Shown piece after piece: positions 1 through 8,303 of a stretch of 64,000 bases of DNA (position 1 is its first letter; each line of letters begins with the position of its first letter). Source of the DNA: Rhodoferax fermentans (GTDB lineage: Bacteria; Pseudomonadota; Gammaproteobacteria; Burkholderiales; Burkholderiaceae_C); contig NZ_MTJN01000002.1 in NCBI RefSeq assembly GCF_002017865.1, forward strand, positions 372,001-436,000, read 5' to 3'. A program made the position numbers and the translations under genes. The notes beneath the pieces were generated by a model. That model was not told the origin of the DNA. It saw only the letters and a list, made by a program, of their open reading frames with translations, and ran no database searches.

Positions 1-659
1 ACATCAGCCCCTTTGACGATGTAGATGATCAGCTCGGCGATGTTTTTGGCATGGTCACCAATACGCTCAATGGCCTTGGCCAAAAACAGCAGATCCAGAC
101 TTGGCGAGATCATGCGCGGGTCTTCCATCATGTAGGTGATGAGTTTGCGCACAAAGCCGTCGAACTCCTTGTCAATCAAGTCATCTTCCTTGAGGATGGA
201 CAAGGCAGCCGAGGTGTCCAGACGGGCAAAAGCATCCAATGCTTTTCTGAGCAGGCCGGAGGCCAGATCAGAGGCTACCCGCAGCTCCAAGGAAGGCAAT
301 GCGCGCGGTGCACCACTGCTGATGATGGACAACACCATACGCGCAATTTTTTCTGCCTCATCCCCCACACGCTCGAGGTTGGCGGTGGCCTTGGAAATGG
401 CGATCAACAGCCGCAGGTCGCGGGCGGTTGGTTGACGCCGGGCAATGATGCTGGAGAGCTCACGGTCAATATCGACTTCCATCGCATTGACCTTGGCCTC
501 GGCGGTGACCACCTGCTGGGCAACTTCCACACTGAACTGCGACAAGGCATAAATGGCCTGTCGGATTTGCGATTCCACCAGCCCGCCGAGTTCCATGACA
601 CGGGTCGAAACGGTGCCCAGCTCGCTGTCAAATTGGGACGATAAATGTTTTTCAGGCAT
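1..659 (-). CDS. phoU: Phosphate transport regulator PhoU (partial)
   Basis: This is the first 219 or so codons of PhoU, the helical peripheral protein that couples the Pst transporter to PhoR/PhoB signalling and keeps the Pho regulon off when phosphate is plentiful. The ATG at 657-659 opens a frame starting MPEKHLSSQFDSELG, and the frame runs off the left edge of the window. The PhoU repeat pattern is visible: E-x-D-x-x-I/L-x-x-x-I at residues 60-70, then ERVGDEAEKIA and ERIGDHAKNIAE, the two metal-binding motifs of the two three-helix repeats. It is the last gene of pstSCAB-phoU, 18 nt after pstB. The family is usually about 235 residues, so only the C-terminus is missing. Confidence 0.96.
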   Translation of the reverse strand, partial: MPEKHLSSQFDSELGTVSTRVMELGGLVESQIRQAIYALSQFSVEVAQQVVTAEAKVNAMEVDIDRELSSIIARRQPTARDLRLLIAISKATANLERVGDEAEKIARMVLSIISSGAPRALPSLELRVASDLASGLLRKALDAFARLDTSAALSILKEDDLIDKEFDGFVRKLITYMMEDPRMISPSLDLLFLAKAIERIGDHAKNIAELIIYIVKGAD

Positions 660-677
660 GAGATTCCTCGGTGATGA

Positions 678-1457
678 CTAACCAAACCGGCCAGTGATGT
701 AGTCTTCAGTTTCCTGGCGGTTGGGCTTGAAGAAGATTTGCTCGGTGGCACCAAATTCAACCAGATCACCGAGGTACATATACGCCGTGTAGTCGCTGCA
801 ACGTGCAGCCTGCTGCATGTTGTGGGTGACGATGACCACGGTGTAATCCTGTTTGAGTTCGATGATCAGCTCTTCGACCTTGGCCGTAGAGATCGGGTCC
901 AGCGCAGAACAGGGTTCATCGAGCAGGATCACCTCGGGCTTGATGGCCACACCACGGGCAATACACAGCCGCTGCTGCTGACCACCCGACAGGCTGGAGC
1001 CACTTTGCTTGAGCTTGTCCTTGACCTCATTCCACAGCGCCGACTTGCGCAGTGCCCACTCCACCCGCTCTTCCATATCGGTGGGGCTCAACTTCTCAAA
1101 CAGTTTGACACCAAAAGCGATGTTGTCGTAGATGGACATGGGGAAAGGCGTGGGCTTCTGGAACACCATACCGACTTTGGCGCGCAGCAGTGCCACATCT
1201 TGTTTGCTGGTCAACAGGTTTTCACCGTCGAGCACCACCTCACCCTGGGCGCGTTGTTCCGGGTACAGCTCGAACATGCGGTTGAACACCCGCAGCAGCG
1301 TGGACTTGCCACAACCAGAGGGGCCGATGAAGGCCGTGACCTTCTTCTCGGGAATATCGAGGTTGATGTTTTTGAGTGCGTGAAATTTGCCGTAGAAGAA
1401 GTCCAGGTTCTTCACCGCAATCTTGGCAGGCTGTGTTTTTTCAGTAGTCATGGTCAT
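678..1457 (-). CDS. pstB: Phosphate ABC transporter ATP-binding protein PstB
   Basis: The ATPase subunit of the PstSCAB importer; it powers uptake of inorganic phosphate at the inner membrane. The 259 residues match the family's usual length. Walker [10 protein letters not shown] is at about residues 45-53, the ABC signature LSGGQQQR at about 155, Walker B VILLDEP at about 177 and the switch histidine in [10 protein letters not shown]. Two in-frame ATGs (1457 and 1451) are equally plausible starts. It lies between pstA (27 nt) and phoU (18 nt) and is presumably co-transcribed from the Pho-regulated pstS promoter. Confidence 0.97.
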   Translation of the reverse strand: MTMTTEKTQPAKIAVKNLDFFYGKFHALKNINLDIPEKKVTAFIGPSGCGKSTLLRVFNRMFELYPEQRAQGEVVLDGENLLTSKQDVALLRAKVGMVFQKPTPFPMSIYDNIAFGVKLFEKLSPTDMEERVEWALRKSALWNEVKDKLKQSGSSLSGGQQQRLCIARGVAIKPEVILLDEPCSALDPISTAKVEELIIELKQDYTVVIVTHNMQQAARCSDYTAYMYLGDLVEFGATEQIFFKPNRQETEDYITGRFG

Positions 1458-1484
1458 GAAGTTGTTTGAGGTGTGTCTACGGGT

Positions 1485-2369
1485 CTAGTTCTTTTGACGT
1501 GTCAACACACGCGCCAGAATGTTCAGGCCCAGAACCGCCAGGGTGATCAAGAACACACCCGCCCAAGCCAGTTGCTGCCAGTTTTCATAGGGGCTCATGG
1601 CAAATTTGAAGATGGTGACGGGCAAACTGGCCATGGGTTCACTCAGGCTCGAGGTCCAGAACTGGTTGCTCAAAGCCGTGAACAACAAAGGTGCGGTCTC
1701 ACCTGCAATCCGAGCCACCGCCAGCAGAACACCTGTGACCACCCCAGCCCGTGCCGAGCGCATGGTGATGCTCAAAATCACCTTCCATTTCGGTGCACCA
1801 AGTGCATAGGCTGCCTCACGCAGGCCCGGTGGCACCAGTTGCAACATGTTTTCGGTGGTACGGATCACCACCGGAATCACAATCAGGGTCAGTGCCATGA
1901 TGCCCGCATAGGCCGAAAAGGACTTGAACCGTGTGACCACCACCGCATACACAAACAAGCCAATCACAATCGACGGCGCCGACAGCAGGATGTCATTCAC
2001 AAAACGCGTGACGTTGGCCAGCCATCCCTTGGTATCAAACTCCGCCAGGTAAATACCTGCCATGATGCCAATGGGCGTGCCCACAAAAGTGGCCAACATC
2101 ACCATCAGGAACGATCCATAGATGGCGTTGAGCAAGCCCCCTTCGTCGTTGGGTGGCGGCGTCATTTGGGACAGTGCGGCCCAAGTCAAACCGGCCGTAC
2201 CGAGCCGAACGGTTTCAAACAGAATCCAGAACAACCAGAACAAGCCAAAACCCATTGCCATCATCGACAGCACCAGGGCAATGATGTTGACCCGTTTGCG
2301 TGCAGCATAACGGGTGGCACGCATCTCGGTCAAAGCTTTGGCTCGCAGCAAGGTCTCAGCGGTGCTCAT
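1485..2369 (-). CDS. pstA: Phosphate ABC transporter permease PstA
   Basis: One of the two integral membrane permeases of the PstSCAB phosphate importer. The protein has 294 residues with about six predicted membrane segments and the binding-protein-dependent transport inner membrane motif ([22 protein letters not shown], about residues 193-214) that contacts PstB. The start codon overlaps the pstC stop by four bases (ATGA), so the two permeases are probably translationally coupled, as expected for subunits needed in equal amounts. Confidence 0.96.
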   Translation of the reverse strand: MSTAETLLRAKALTEMRATRYAARKRVNIIALVLSMMAMGFGLFWLFWILFETVRLGTAGLTWAALSQMTPPPNDEGGLLNAIYGSFLMVMLATFVGTPIGIMAGIYLAEFDTKGWLANVTRFVNDILLSAPSIVIGLFVYAVVVTRFKSFSAYAGIMALTLIVIPVVIRTTENMLQLVPPGLREAAYALGAPKWKVILSITMRSARAGVVTGVLLAVARIAGETAPLLFTALSNQFWTSSLSEPMASLPVTIFKFAMSPYENWQQLAWAGVFLITLAVLGLNILARVLTRQKN

Positions 2370-3394
2370 GACTTGGTTCCTTCACTCTTCTTCAGCTGTG
2401 ACAGCAGCAGCTTCGACAACGAGAGCACCACAAAAGTGATAAAAAACAATACCAGCCCCAGGTACATCAGCGACGCCTGGTGCAAACCTTCACCTGCCTC
2501 GGCAAACTCATTGGCCAAGGCCGAGGTGATGCTGTTGGCAGCCTGGAACAGACTCAGTGAATCCAGCTGGTTGAAGTTGCCGATGACAAAGGTCACCGCC
2601 ATGGTTTCCCCAATGGCGCGACCCAAGCCGAGCATGATGCCACCCACCACACCCGCTTTGGTATAGGGCAAGACCACGGTGGAGACCACCTCCCAGGTGG
2701 TGGCACCCAGGCCGTAGGCAGACTCTTTAAGCAGGGTCGGGGTCACCTCAAACACATCACGCATCACTGCCGCAATGAACGGAATGATCATGATGGCCAG
2801 AATGATGCCAGCCGACAAGATACCGATACCCACTGGCGGGCCTGAGAACAGTGCTTCCAGATACGGCACGCCCAGGAACATCTTTTGCAGAGGTTGCTGC
2901 ACATAAGTAGACAAAATGGGACCAAACACCAGCAAGCCCCACATGCCGTAAACAATCGACGGGATGGCCGCCAGCAGCTCGATCGCCGTCCCCAGAGGAC
3001 GCTTGAGCCAGGCTGGCGACAACTCGGTCAAAAACAGGGCGATGCCAAAACTGACCGGCACCGCAATCAGCAGCGCGATGAACGAAGTCATCAGCGTGCC
3101 GTAGATCATCACCAGGCCGCCAAACTCTTCCTTGACGGGATCCCAGGTGGTGGAGGCCAAAAAGCCCAAGCCGTATTTGCTGATCGCAGGCCAAGCACTG
3201 ACCGTCAAGGACAGCAAAATGGCGATCAGCAAGCCCAGCGTCAGCCAGGCCGCACCCTGGGCCAACCAGCCAAAAAGGCGGTCAGCCAAAGGTCCCGAAC
3301 GTGCTGTCTTGACAGGAGGAAGTCTGTTCATATCACGCGCGTCAGTGTTAGGTGAAGGGATGGTCTCATCCCGCGCAGAAAGTGTAGCTGACAC
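2366..3394 (-). CDS. pstC: Phosphate ABC transporter permease PstC
   Basis: The partner permease of PstA. The frame is open from a TTG at 3415, but I prefer the GTG at 3394, which is preceded by AGGAGAG at a good distance and gives 342 residues ([16 protein letters not shown]...). About six hydrophobic segments follow a polar N-terminus of about 50 residues. The ABC permease loop [20 protein letters not shown] is present near residue 235. It lies 43 nt downstream of pstS and overlaps pstA by 4 nt. No separate promoter is evident. Confidence 0.94.
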   Translation of the reverse strand: MSATLSARDETIPSPNTDARDMNRLPPVKTARSGPLADRLFGWLAQGAAWLTLGLLIAILLSLTVSAWPAISKYGLGFLASTTWDPVKEEFGGLVMIYGTLMTSFIALLIAVPVSFGIALFLTELSPAWLKRPLGTAIELLAAIPSIVYGMWGLLVFGPILSTYVQQPLQKMFLGVPYLEALFSGPPVGIGILSAGIILAIMIIPFIAAVMRDVFEVTPTLLKESAYGLGATTWEVVSTVVLPYTKAGVVGGIMLGLGRAIGETMAVTFVIGNFNQLDSLSLFQAANSITSALANEFAEAGEGLHQASLMYLGLVLFFITFVVLSLSKLLLSQLKKSEGTKS

Positions 3395-3437
3395 GTATGG
3401 CTCTCCTGCTGTCAAATGTACGGGCTAAGACGGTGGT

Positions 3438-4478
3438 TTACTTCAATGCCACAGGTTTGCCAGAGGCATCCTTGACGTTGGCCCATGACTTCTCGATGGT
3501 GGAAATCACCGAATCAGGCAGCGCCACGTAATCCAGGTCGGCAGCTGCTTTGTCACCGTTTTTGAAGGCCCAGTTGAAGAACTTGAAGGTTTCGGTGGCA
3601 TTGGCTGGCTTGTCCTGCACGTTGTGCATCAGGATAAAGGTCGCCGTGGAAATGGGCCAAGTGCCTTTGCCTGGCTGGTCAGTGATCAGCTGGTAAAAGG
3701 ATTTATTCCAGTCAGCACCGGCAGCTGCCGCCTTGAAAGCTTCTTCGCTGGGTTCCACAAAAACGCCATCCTTGTTTTTCATCAAGGTGTAGGTCATCTT
3801 GTTTTGCTTGACGTAGGAGTACTCAACATAACCAATCGAATTTGGCAGGCGGTTCACAAACGATGCCACACCTTCGTTGCCTTTACCACCCGCACCCACC
3901 GGCCAGTTGACCGCTGTGCCCTCACCCACCTTGGATTTCCACTCAGCATGGACGCGGCTCAGGTAGTTGGTGAAGTTGAAGGTGGTGCCAGAACCATCCG
4001 CACGGCGCACCGGCGCGATGTCTGCATCAGGCAAAGCCAAACCTGGGTTCAGTGCCTTGATGGCGGCATCGTTCCATTTGGTGATCTTGCCCAGATAAAT
4101 GTCACCCAGAACCTGGCCGTCCAGCTTCATTTGACCCGGACCAATGCCCTTGATATTGATCACCGGGACCGTGCCACCAATCACAGTGGGAAACTGAAAC
4201 TGGTTTTTGGCTTTCAAAACATCGTCGGTCAGCGGCATGTCGGAGGCACCGAAGTCAACGGTCTTGGCATCGATTTGTTTGATGCCTGCACCCGAACCCA
4301 CAGACTGGTAGTTCACCTTGACACCGGTGGCCTTGTTGTAGTCGGCTGCCCATTTGGCATACAGAGGTGCGGGAAAGCTGGCGCCAGCGCCAGTGATTTC
4401 TTGCGCACTGGCAGAGCCCATGCCGATAAAAGCCAAGGCCGTGGTGGTCAAAATGGTTTTGAACGTGTTGGTCATCAT
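3438..4478 (-). CDS. pstS: Periplasmic phosphate-binding protein PstS
   Basis: The soluble periplasmic receptor that binds inorganic phosphate and delivers it to PstCA. The ATG at 4478 follows AAAGGG by 6 nt; a TTG at 4493 is in frame but lacks a ribosome site. A Sec signal peptide is clear (hydrophobic LTTTALAFIGMGSASA, cleavage after ASA). The mature part begins ITGAGASFPAPLY, the characteristic PstS N-terminus, and carries the phosphate-contact motifs YQSVGSGAGI, DFGASDMP and RADGSGTTFNF. It is the first gene of the operon, with a Pho box about 75-90 nt upstream. Confidence 0.97.
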   Translation of the reverse strand: MMTNTFKTILTTTALAFIGMGSASAQEITGAGASFPAPLYAKWAADYNKATGVKVNYQSVGSGAGIKQIDAKTVDFGASDMPLTDDVLKAKNQFQFPTVIGGTVPVINIKGIGPGQMKLDGQVLGDIYLGKITKWNDAAIKALNPGLALPDADIAPVRRADGSGTTFNFTNYLSRVHAEWKSKVGEGTAVNWPVGAGGKGNEGVASFVNRLPNSIGYVEYSYVKQNKMTYTLMKNKDGVFVEPSEEAFKAAAAGADWNKSFYQLITDQPGKGTWPISTATFILMHNVQDKPANATETFKFFNWAFKNGDKAAADLDYVALPDSVISTIEKSWANVKDASGKPVALK

Positions 4479-4550
4479 GTAGAACCCTTTCAAGGTTAGA
4501 GCAGAAAAACGGAAATGCCTGCTGAACGAACCGTAATTTAAGACACGAAT

Positions 4551-4568
4551 ATGTCAGTAACGTGACAA
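4551..4568 (-). promoter_or_regulatory. Candidate Pho box for pstS
   Basis: Read on the minus strand the site is TTGTCAC-GTTA-CTGACAT, two 7-bp half-sites with the 11-bp period of PhoB boxes (consensus CTGTCAT-N4-CTGTCAT). A TTAAAT that could serve as a -10 element follows about 10 nt downstream, the usual PhoB-dependent geometry. The link to PhoB is inferred from the motif and from its position upstream of pstS. Confidence 0.7.
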
Positions 4569-4608
4569 CAACTGTGACGCCTCTTGAACAGTTGTCTGGT
4601 TTATGCGA

Positions 4609-4626
4609 CTGTCACACGTTCGTCAT
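4609..4626 (+). promoter_or_regulatory. Candidate Pho box facing the 4746 gene
   Basis: CTGTCAC-ACGT-TCGTCAT on the plus strand has two TGTCA-like half-sites exactly 11 bp apart. It points away from pstS and towards the small gene at 4746, whose start is 120 nt away. It could also assist pstS from a distance, since the two boxes are 40 bp apart and back to back. Confidence 0.6.
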
Positions 4627-4745
4627 CAAAATCCGCAGCACACTGGGATACCCTAAGAACCGAGCCATGCGCTGGGCGCTGGCGACGACATCAAGCGGGC
4701 CGCCAACAGCGGCCCGCATTCACTCTACCTACGGAAAGAAGCTAC

Positions 4746-5030
4746 ATGCTTGCGATCAAGAAAGCCCGCAAACTCATCGAAACCAACCCCAGTGATCCGG
4801 CTGCGCAAATCATTGCCCGCCTGGTGCTGGCGTTGGAAAGTGCAACCAGCATTTCGGTGGCGCAGCTTTACCAACTCGACGACAAACGGTTCGAACTGGC
4901 GCTGGAAATACTCGACGAATGGCGGCTTGACCGGCATTACGCCAGCAAACTTCGCCTGCTCGACTCCAGCAACCTGGCGCAGGAACTGGAAGCCTCTGCG
5001 ATCAATCCACAACTGGCCCCGACCGCGTAA
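4746..5030 (+). CDS. Small hypothetical protein, 94 residues
   Basis: A 94-residue protein (MLAIKKARKLIETNPSDPAA...) beginning at the ATG after GGAAAGAA. It is predicted to be all helical, with a run of Leu/Ile/Ala heptads (ARLVLALESATSISVAQLYQL). It has no signal peptide, membrane segment or motif that I recognise, so I assign no function. Codon usage matches the surrounding chromosome. It is transcribed divergently from pstS and has a forward-facing Pho box 120 nt upstream, so a phosphate-starvation role is an inference from context only. Confidence 0.72.
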   Translation: MLAIKKARKLIETNPSDPAAQIIARLVLALESATSISVAQLYQLDDKRFELALEILDEWRLDRHYASKLRLLDSSNLAQELEASAINPQLAPTA

Positions 5031-5350
5031 GCGCTTGCAAGCAGCGGCAGACTGACCCTGCCACAGGCCTCACACAGCCGCGCAAACAGCCCGTTGTGTG
5101 AGGCAAGTCCGGACCTCCAGCATCAATATCGATAGCTTTCAGCCCTTATGAATCAAGGGCTAGAGGCCAAATATCCTTAAAAGCCAAACAACCCGATCGA
5201 CCGGTCGCTGTGCGTTGCGCTGCCGACCGGCAGCCCTCCCTCAAAATAGCAGCTGACAACACAATTCAGAGTCACTGAAATGTCTTGTACTTGCCATCAA
5301 CACGTCACATGCTGGCGTCACCATCACGTATCCAAACTGCGGAGCGTGAC
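5031..5350. other. Intergenic region with repeat and weak Pho-like site
   Basis: No gene is seen here. The stretch holds a palindromic repeat copy (5128-5174), a half-copy-like AAAATAGCAGCTGACA near 5246, and a weak 11-bp-period site (AGTCACTGAAATGTCTT, about 5270-5286) upstream of the phosphoesterase gene. Confidence 0.5.
5128..5174 (+). repeat. Dispersed palindromic repeat, intergenic copy
   Basis: The copy reads GATAGCTTTCAGCCCTTATG followed by AATCAAGGGCTAGAGGCC. Its core is the inverted repeat AGCCCTT...AAGGGCT followed by AGAGGC. The same family occurs at 8230, 18181, 30269 and 60125 and, in reverse orientation, at 62274; 22511 is a possible decayed copy. It resembles the dispersed repeats common in Comamonadaceae genomes. 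Confidence 0.8.
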
Positions 5351-6262
5351 ATGCAAGCACTGCCTCAACCCACTTTGTTCCCGGCTGAGCAGGCGCTCTT
5401 TGAAGCCTTGCGACGGGTTGACAACGGTCTGACGCCACCCTCCCCCCTGCCGCCTGGCCACGACCCCTCAGAGTCCGGCCGCTCCCATTACCGCGCCATT
5501 TTTATATCTGACCTGCATCTGGGCACACCGGGCTGCCAGGCCCAGGCCTTGCTGAGTTTTATCAAGGCCAACCGCAGTGACTACCTGTACCTGGTGGGTG
5601 ACATCGTGGATGGCTGGCAGCTGCGCCGGCGCTGGTATTGGCCGGAATCACACAACGATGTGGTGCAAAAGCTGCTGCGCCGGGCGCGCAAAGGCTGCCG
5701 CATCATTTATGTGCCGGGCAACCATGACGAATTTGCGCGCGGCTTTTTTGGCCACCAGTTTGGTGGCATCGAGGTCTCGGACGACGCCATCCACACCACC
5801 GCCGACGGCCAGAAACTCTGGGTGACCCACGGTGACGCCTTTGACGGTGTGATCCAGTGCGCCAAATGGTTGGCCTACCTGGGTGACAACCTGTACGAGT
5901 TCACCCTCAAACTCAACCGCTACCTCAACCATTGGCGCACCAAACTGGGCATGCCTTACTGGTCCTTGTCGGCCTACCTCAAACACAAGGTCAAAAAAGC
6001 CATGATGTATGTGGCCGATTTTGAAGAAGCCCTGGCCCACGAGGCCAAGCGCCGTGGTCACCACGGCGTGGTGTGTGGCCACATCCACCGTGCCGAAATG
6101 CGCCACATCGACGGCATCCTGTATTGCAACGACGGCGACTGGGTGGAGAGTTGCACCGCCTTGGTGGAACACCACAATGGGCGGCTGGAACTGGTGCACT
6201 GGGCGCCTTCGGCGGTCTCTCAGAGTCAAGTGGATACAACAGCGGCCTGCCAAACCGTGTAA
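5351..6262 (+). CDS. LpxH-like metallophosphoesterase
   Basis: A calcineurin-type phosphoesterase of the UDP-2,3-diacylglucosamine diphosphatase family. Its members hydrolyse the pyrophosphate of UDP-diacylglucosamine in lipid A synthesis or act on related substrates. Metal-binding motifs are SDLHLG (D54), VGDIVDGW, GNHDE, THGD and GHIHR, in the family order. I chose the ATG at 5351 (303 residues) because GGAG lies 7 nt upstream; earlier in-frame starts at 5285 (TTG) and 5309 lack this. The conserved C-terminal part (NDGDWVESCTALVEH) is typical of the LpxH2 branch. The protein has no membrane segment. Confidence 0.85.
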   Translation: MQALPQPTLFPAEQALFEALRRVDNGLTPPSPLPPGHDPSESGRSHYRAIFISDLHLGTPGCQAQALLSFIKANRSDYLYLVGDIVDGWQLRRRWYWPESHNDVVQKLLRRARKGCRIIYVPGNHDEFARGFFGHQFGGIEVSDDAIHTTADGQKLWVTHGDAFDGVIQCAKWLAYLGDNLYEFTLKLNRYLNHWRTKLGMPYWSLSAYLKHKVKKAMMYVADFEEALAHEAKRRGHHGVVCGHIHRAEMRHIDGILYCNDGDWVESCTALVEHHNGRLELVHWAPSAVSQSQVDTTAACQTV

Positions 6263-6275
6263 GCCTTTGGCCAAA

Positions 6276-6304
6276 TCGTCACAGAAATGTCATGCGCGTT
6301 TCAT
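6276..6304 (+). promoter_or_regulatory. Candidate triple Pho box before the EAL-GGDEF gene
   Basis: Three half-sites on an 11-bp period: TCGTCAC at 6276, ATGTCAT at 6287 and GTTTCAT at 6298. It ends 36 nt before the ATG of the EAL-CBS-GGDEF gene, a normal distance for a PhoB-activated promoter. The call rests on motif shape and location. Confidence 0.6.
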
Positions 6305-6339
6305 AAACTGCGCCGCTGGCCCACGGCTCCTCCATCTTG

Positions 6340-8235
6340 ATGAACGACTTACACGTATTGACGTCTTTTTTGCCACCTGTCGCACAGTTCCATGCGAGGG
6401 GAAGCCGCTGTGCCGCCTCTGAGCCTCTGACGCCTGTTCTGAGTTCCAACGCGGTACGGCGTGGTCGTGGCACCCTGGCGACTTTGCTGCGGCGCAAAAT
6501 GCTGTACCCGGTGTTTCAGCCCATCGCCTCACTCGAAGACGGCGGCATCTATGCCCATGAGGCGCTGATCCGGGGGCCGGAAGGCTCGCCGCTGCACACC
6601 CCTGACAAACTCTTGCAGGCGGCTGAGTTTGAGAGCCTGAACTTTGAATTCGAAAACCAGTGTGTGCTGACCGCCATGGCACGCTGGGGCAGTTTGCGTG
6701 AGGCCGGACGCCTGTTTCTCAACATCAGCGCGGACGCACTGATCCAGGCGCTGGCGCAATGCGAGTTTGAGGGTCTGATGACCATGGCCAACACACTGGG
6801 CATCTCGCCACGCATGCTGGTCCTGGAGATCACCGAATACGAGCGGGTGGCGGACATGGACCAACTGGCCGTGGCGGTGCGCCAGATCCGCGCTGCGGGT
6901 GTGAGCTTGGCGCTGGACGATTTTGGGGATGGCCGTTCGAGCTTGCGCTTGTGGTCCCAGATCAAGCCTGAGTTTGTCAAGATTGACAAATACTTCACCA
7001 AAGACATCAGCCAGTACGCCGACAAACTCAAAACCATCCAGGCCTTGCAGCAGATCGCGGCCATTTTTGGCACCTCGCTGGTTGCCGAAGGCATTGAAAC
7101 CGAAGAGGACCTCCATGTCCTACGCGACCTGGGTATTCCATATGGGCAAGGTTACCTGCTGGGGCGTCCGGCCCACGTGCCACGCTTCCAAATTGAACCC
7201 AAGGCCCGGGTGACCTTGCGCGACCGCAGCATCGCCGTGTTTCCAGAGATGCGACGCACGGCCAGCGCGGGCTCGATCAGCCGCCTGGCGGTGATCAAGG
7301 CGCCAACCGTCAGCCCGAGCGCCACCAACGACGAGTTGGCGCGTTTGTTTTTCAGTCACCCCAAGCTGCATGCCATCGCTGTGGTGGACGAAGTCCGCCC
7401 TGTGGCCATCATCAACCGCACCACCTTCATGAACGAATACAGCAAGCTGTATTACCGCGAAATTTGGGGGCAAAAATCGTGCATGAGCCACGCCAACCTG
7501 GAGCCCCGGGTGGTCGAGCGCAACCACAGCGTGGACGACCTGGTCGGCATCCTGACCTCGGACGACCAGCGTTATCTGGTGGACGGCTTCATCGTCACCG
7601 ACAACGGGCGTTATGAAGGCATGGGAACCGGTGAACAGCTGGTGCGCTCGGTGACCGAAACCCGTATCGAAGCGGCCCGCCACGCCAACCCGCTGACGTT
7701 TTTGCCCGGCAATATCCCGATCTCACAACACATTGAACGGCTGTTGGCCAGCGGTGTGCCGTTTGTAGCCTGTTATGCCGATTTGAATAACTTCAAACCC
7801 TTCAACGACCAGTACGGCTACTGGCGCGGGGACGAAATGATCCGACTGCTGGCCAGCCTGTGCCAGGCACATTGCGACCCGCGACGGGATTTTGTTGGCC
7901 ATGTGGGTGGGGACGACTTCATCTTGCTGTACCAAAGCGACAACTGGCAGATGCAGTGTGAAGCCATCATTGCGGAATTTGCGCAGCAGGCTCGCGCCTT
8001 GTTTGACGAGACTGCGCGCGAGGCCGGTGGTATTCAGGCCGAAGACAGGCACGGTGTGCCACGTTTTTTCCCGCTGACCACCTTGTCCATCGGTGCCGTC
8101 ATCATCCACCACGACGAGTTCACCAATGCCGAACAGGTGGCCTCGGTCGCGGCACGCGCCAAACACGATGCCAAGACCAGCGAGAAAGGCCTGCAGATCC
8201 GTGTCAACAAAGGTATGTTGTTAGCAAGTTTATAG
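6340..8235 (+). CDS. EAL-CBS-GGDEF cyclic di-GMP protein
   Basis: A 631-residue cytoplasmic protein with an N-terminal EAL domain (about residues 50-290), a central CBS-pair region (about 305-430) and a C-terminal GGDEF domain (about 440-620). EAL residues look catalytic: HEALIRG, FLNIS, LEITEYE, LDDFGDG, VKIDK and VAEGIET, so c-di-GMP phosphodiesterase activity is likely. The GGDEF signature is degenerate (GGDDF), so cyclase activity is uncertain. CBS pairs often bind adenine nucleotides and could tune activity. The stop codon lies within a palindromic repeat copy. A Pho box upstream suggests phosphate control. Confidence 0.9.
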   Translation: MNDLHVLTSFLPPVAQFHARGSRCAASEPLTPVLSSNAVRRGRGTLATLLRRKMLYPVFQPIASLEDGGIYAHEALIRGPEGSPLHTPDKLLQAAEFESLNFEFENQCVLTAMARWGSLREAGRLFLNISADALIQALAQCEFEGLMTMANTLGISPRMLVLEITEYERVADMDQLAVAVRQIRAAGVSLALDDFGDGRSSLRLWSQIKPEFVKIDKYFTKDISQYADKLKTIQALQQIAAIFGTSLVAEGIETEEDLHVLRDLGIPYGQGYLLGRPAHVPRFQIEPKARVTLRDRSIAVFPEMRRTASAGSISRLAVIKAPTVSPSATNDELARLFFSHPKLHAIAVVDEVRPVAIINRTTFMNEYSKLYYREIWGQKSCMSHANLEPRVVERNHSVDDLVGILTSDDQRYLVDGFIVTDNGRYEGMGTGEQLVRSVTETRIEAARHANPLTFLPGNIPISQHIERLLASGVPFVACYADLNNFKPFNDQYGYWRGDEMIRLLASLCQAHCDPRRDFVGHVGGDDFILLYQSDNWQMQCEAIIAEFAQQARALFDETAREAGGIQAEDRHGVPRFFPLTTLSIGAVIIHHDEFTNAEQVASVAARAKHDAKTSEKGLQIRVNKGMLLASL

Positions 8236-8275
8236 CAACAATCCCTTTTCCAATAAGGGCTGGACGCACTTTTTG
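8230..8275 (+). repeat. Dispersed palindromic repeat forming the stop of the EAL-GGDEF gene
   Basis: A diverged copy: TTTATAGCAACAATCCCTTT, then CCAATAAGGGCTGGACGC. The TAG stop of the preceding gene is the TAG inside the repeat's TATAGC. The last residues and termination point of that protein were therefore probably set by insertion of the repeat. Confidence 0.65.
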
Positions 8276-8303
8276 CCAACAAGAACAGCACACCAGGCCG
8301 ATC

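Noticed and set aside
1473..2666. Long plus-strand frame opposite pstA and pstC
   Set aside because: It has Gln/His-rich composition typical of the antisense of high-GC genes, and the opposite strand encodes clear permeases.
5269..5286. Pho-like site before the LpxH-like gene
   Set aside because: Only one half-site is good and the spacing to the gene is unremarkable; kept as a note rather than a site.
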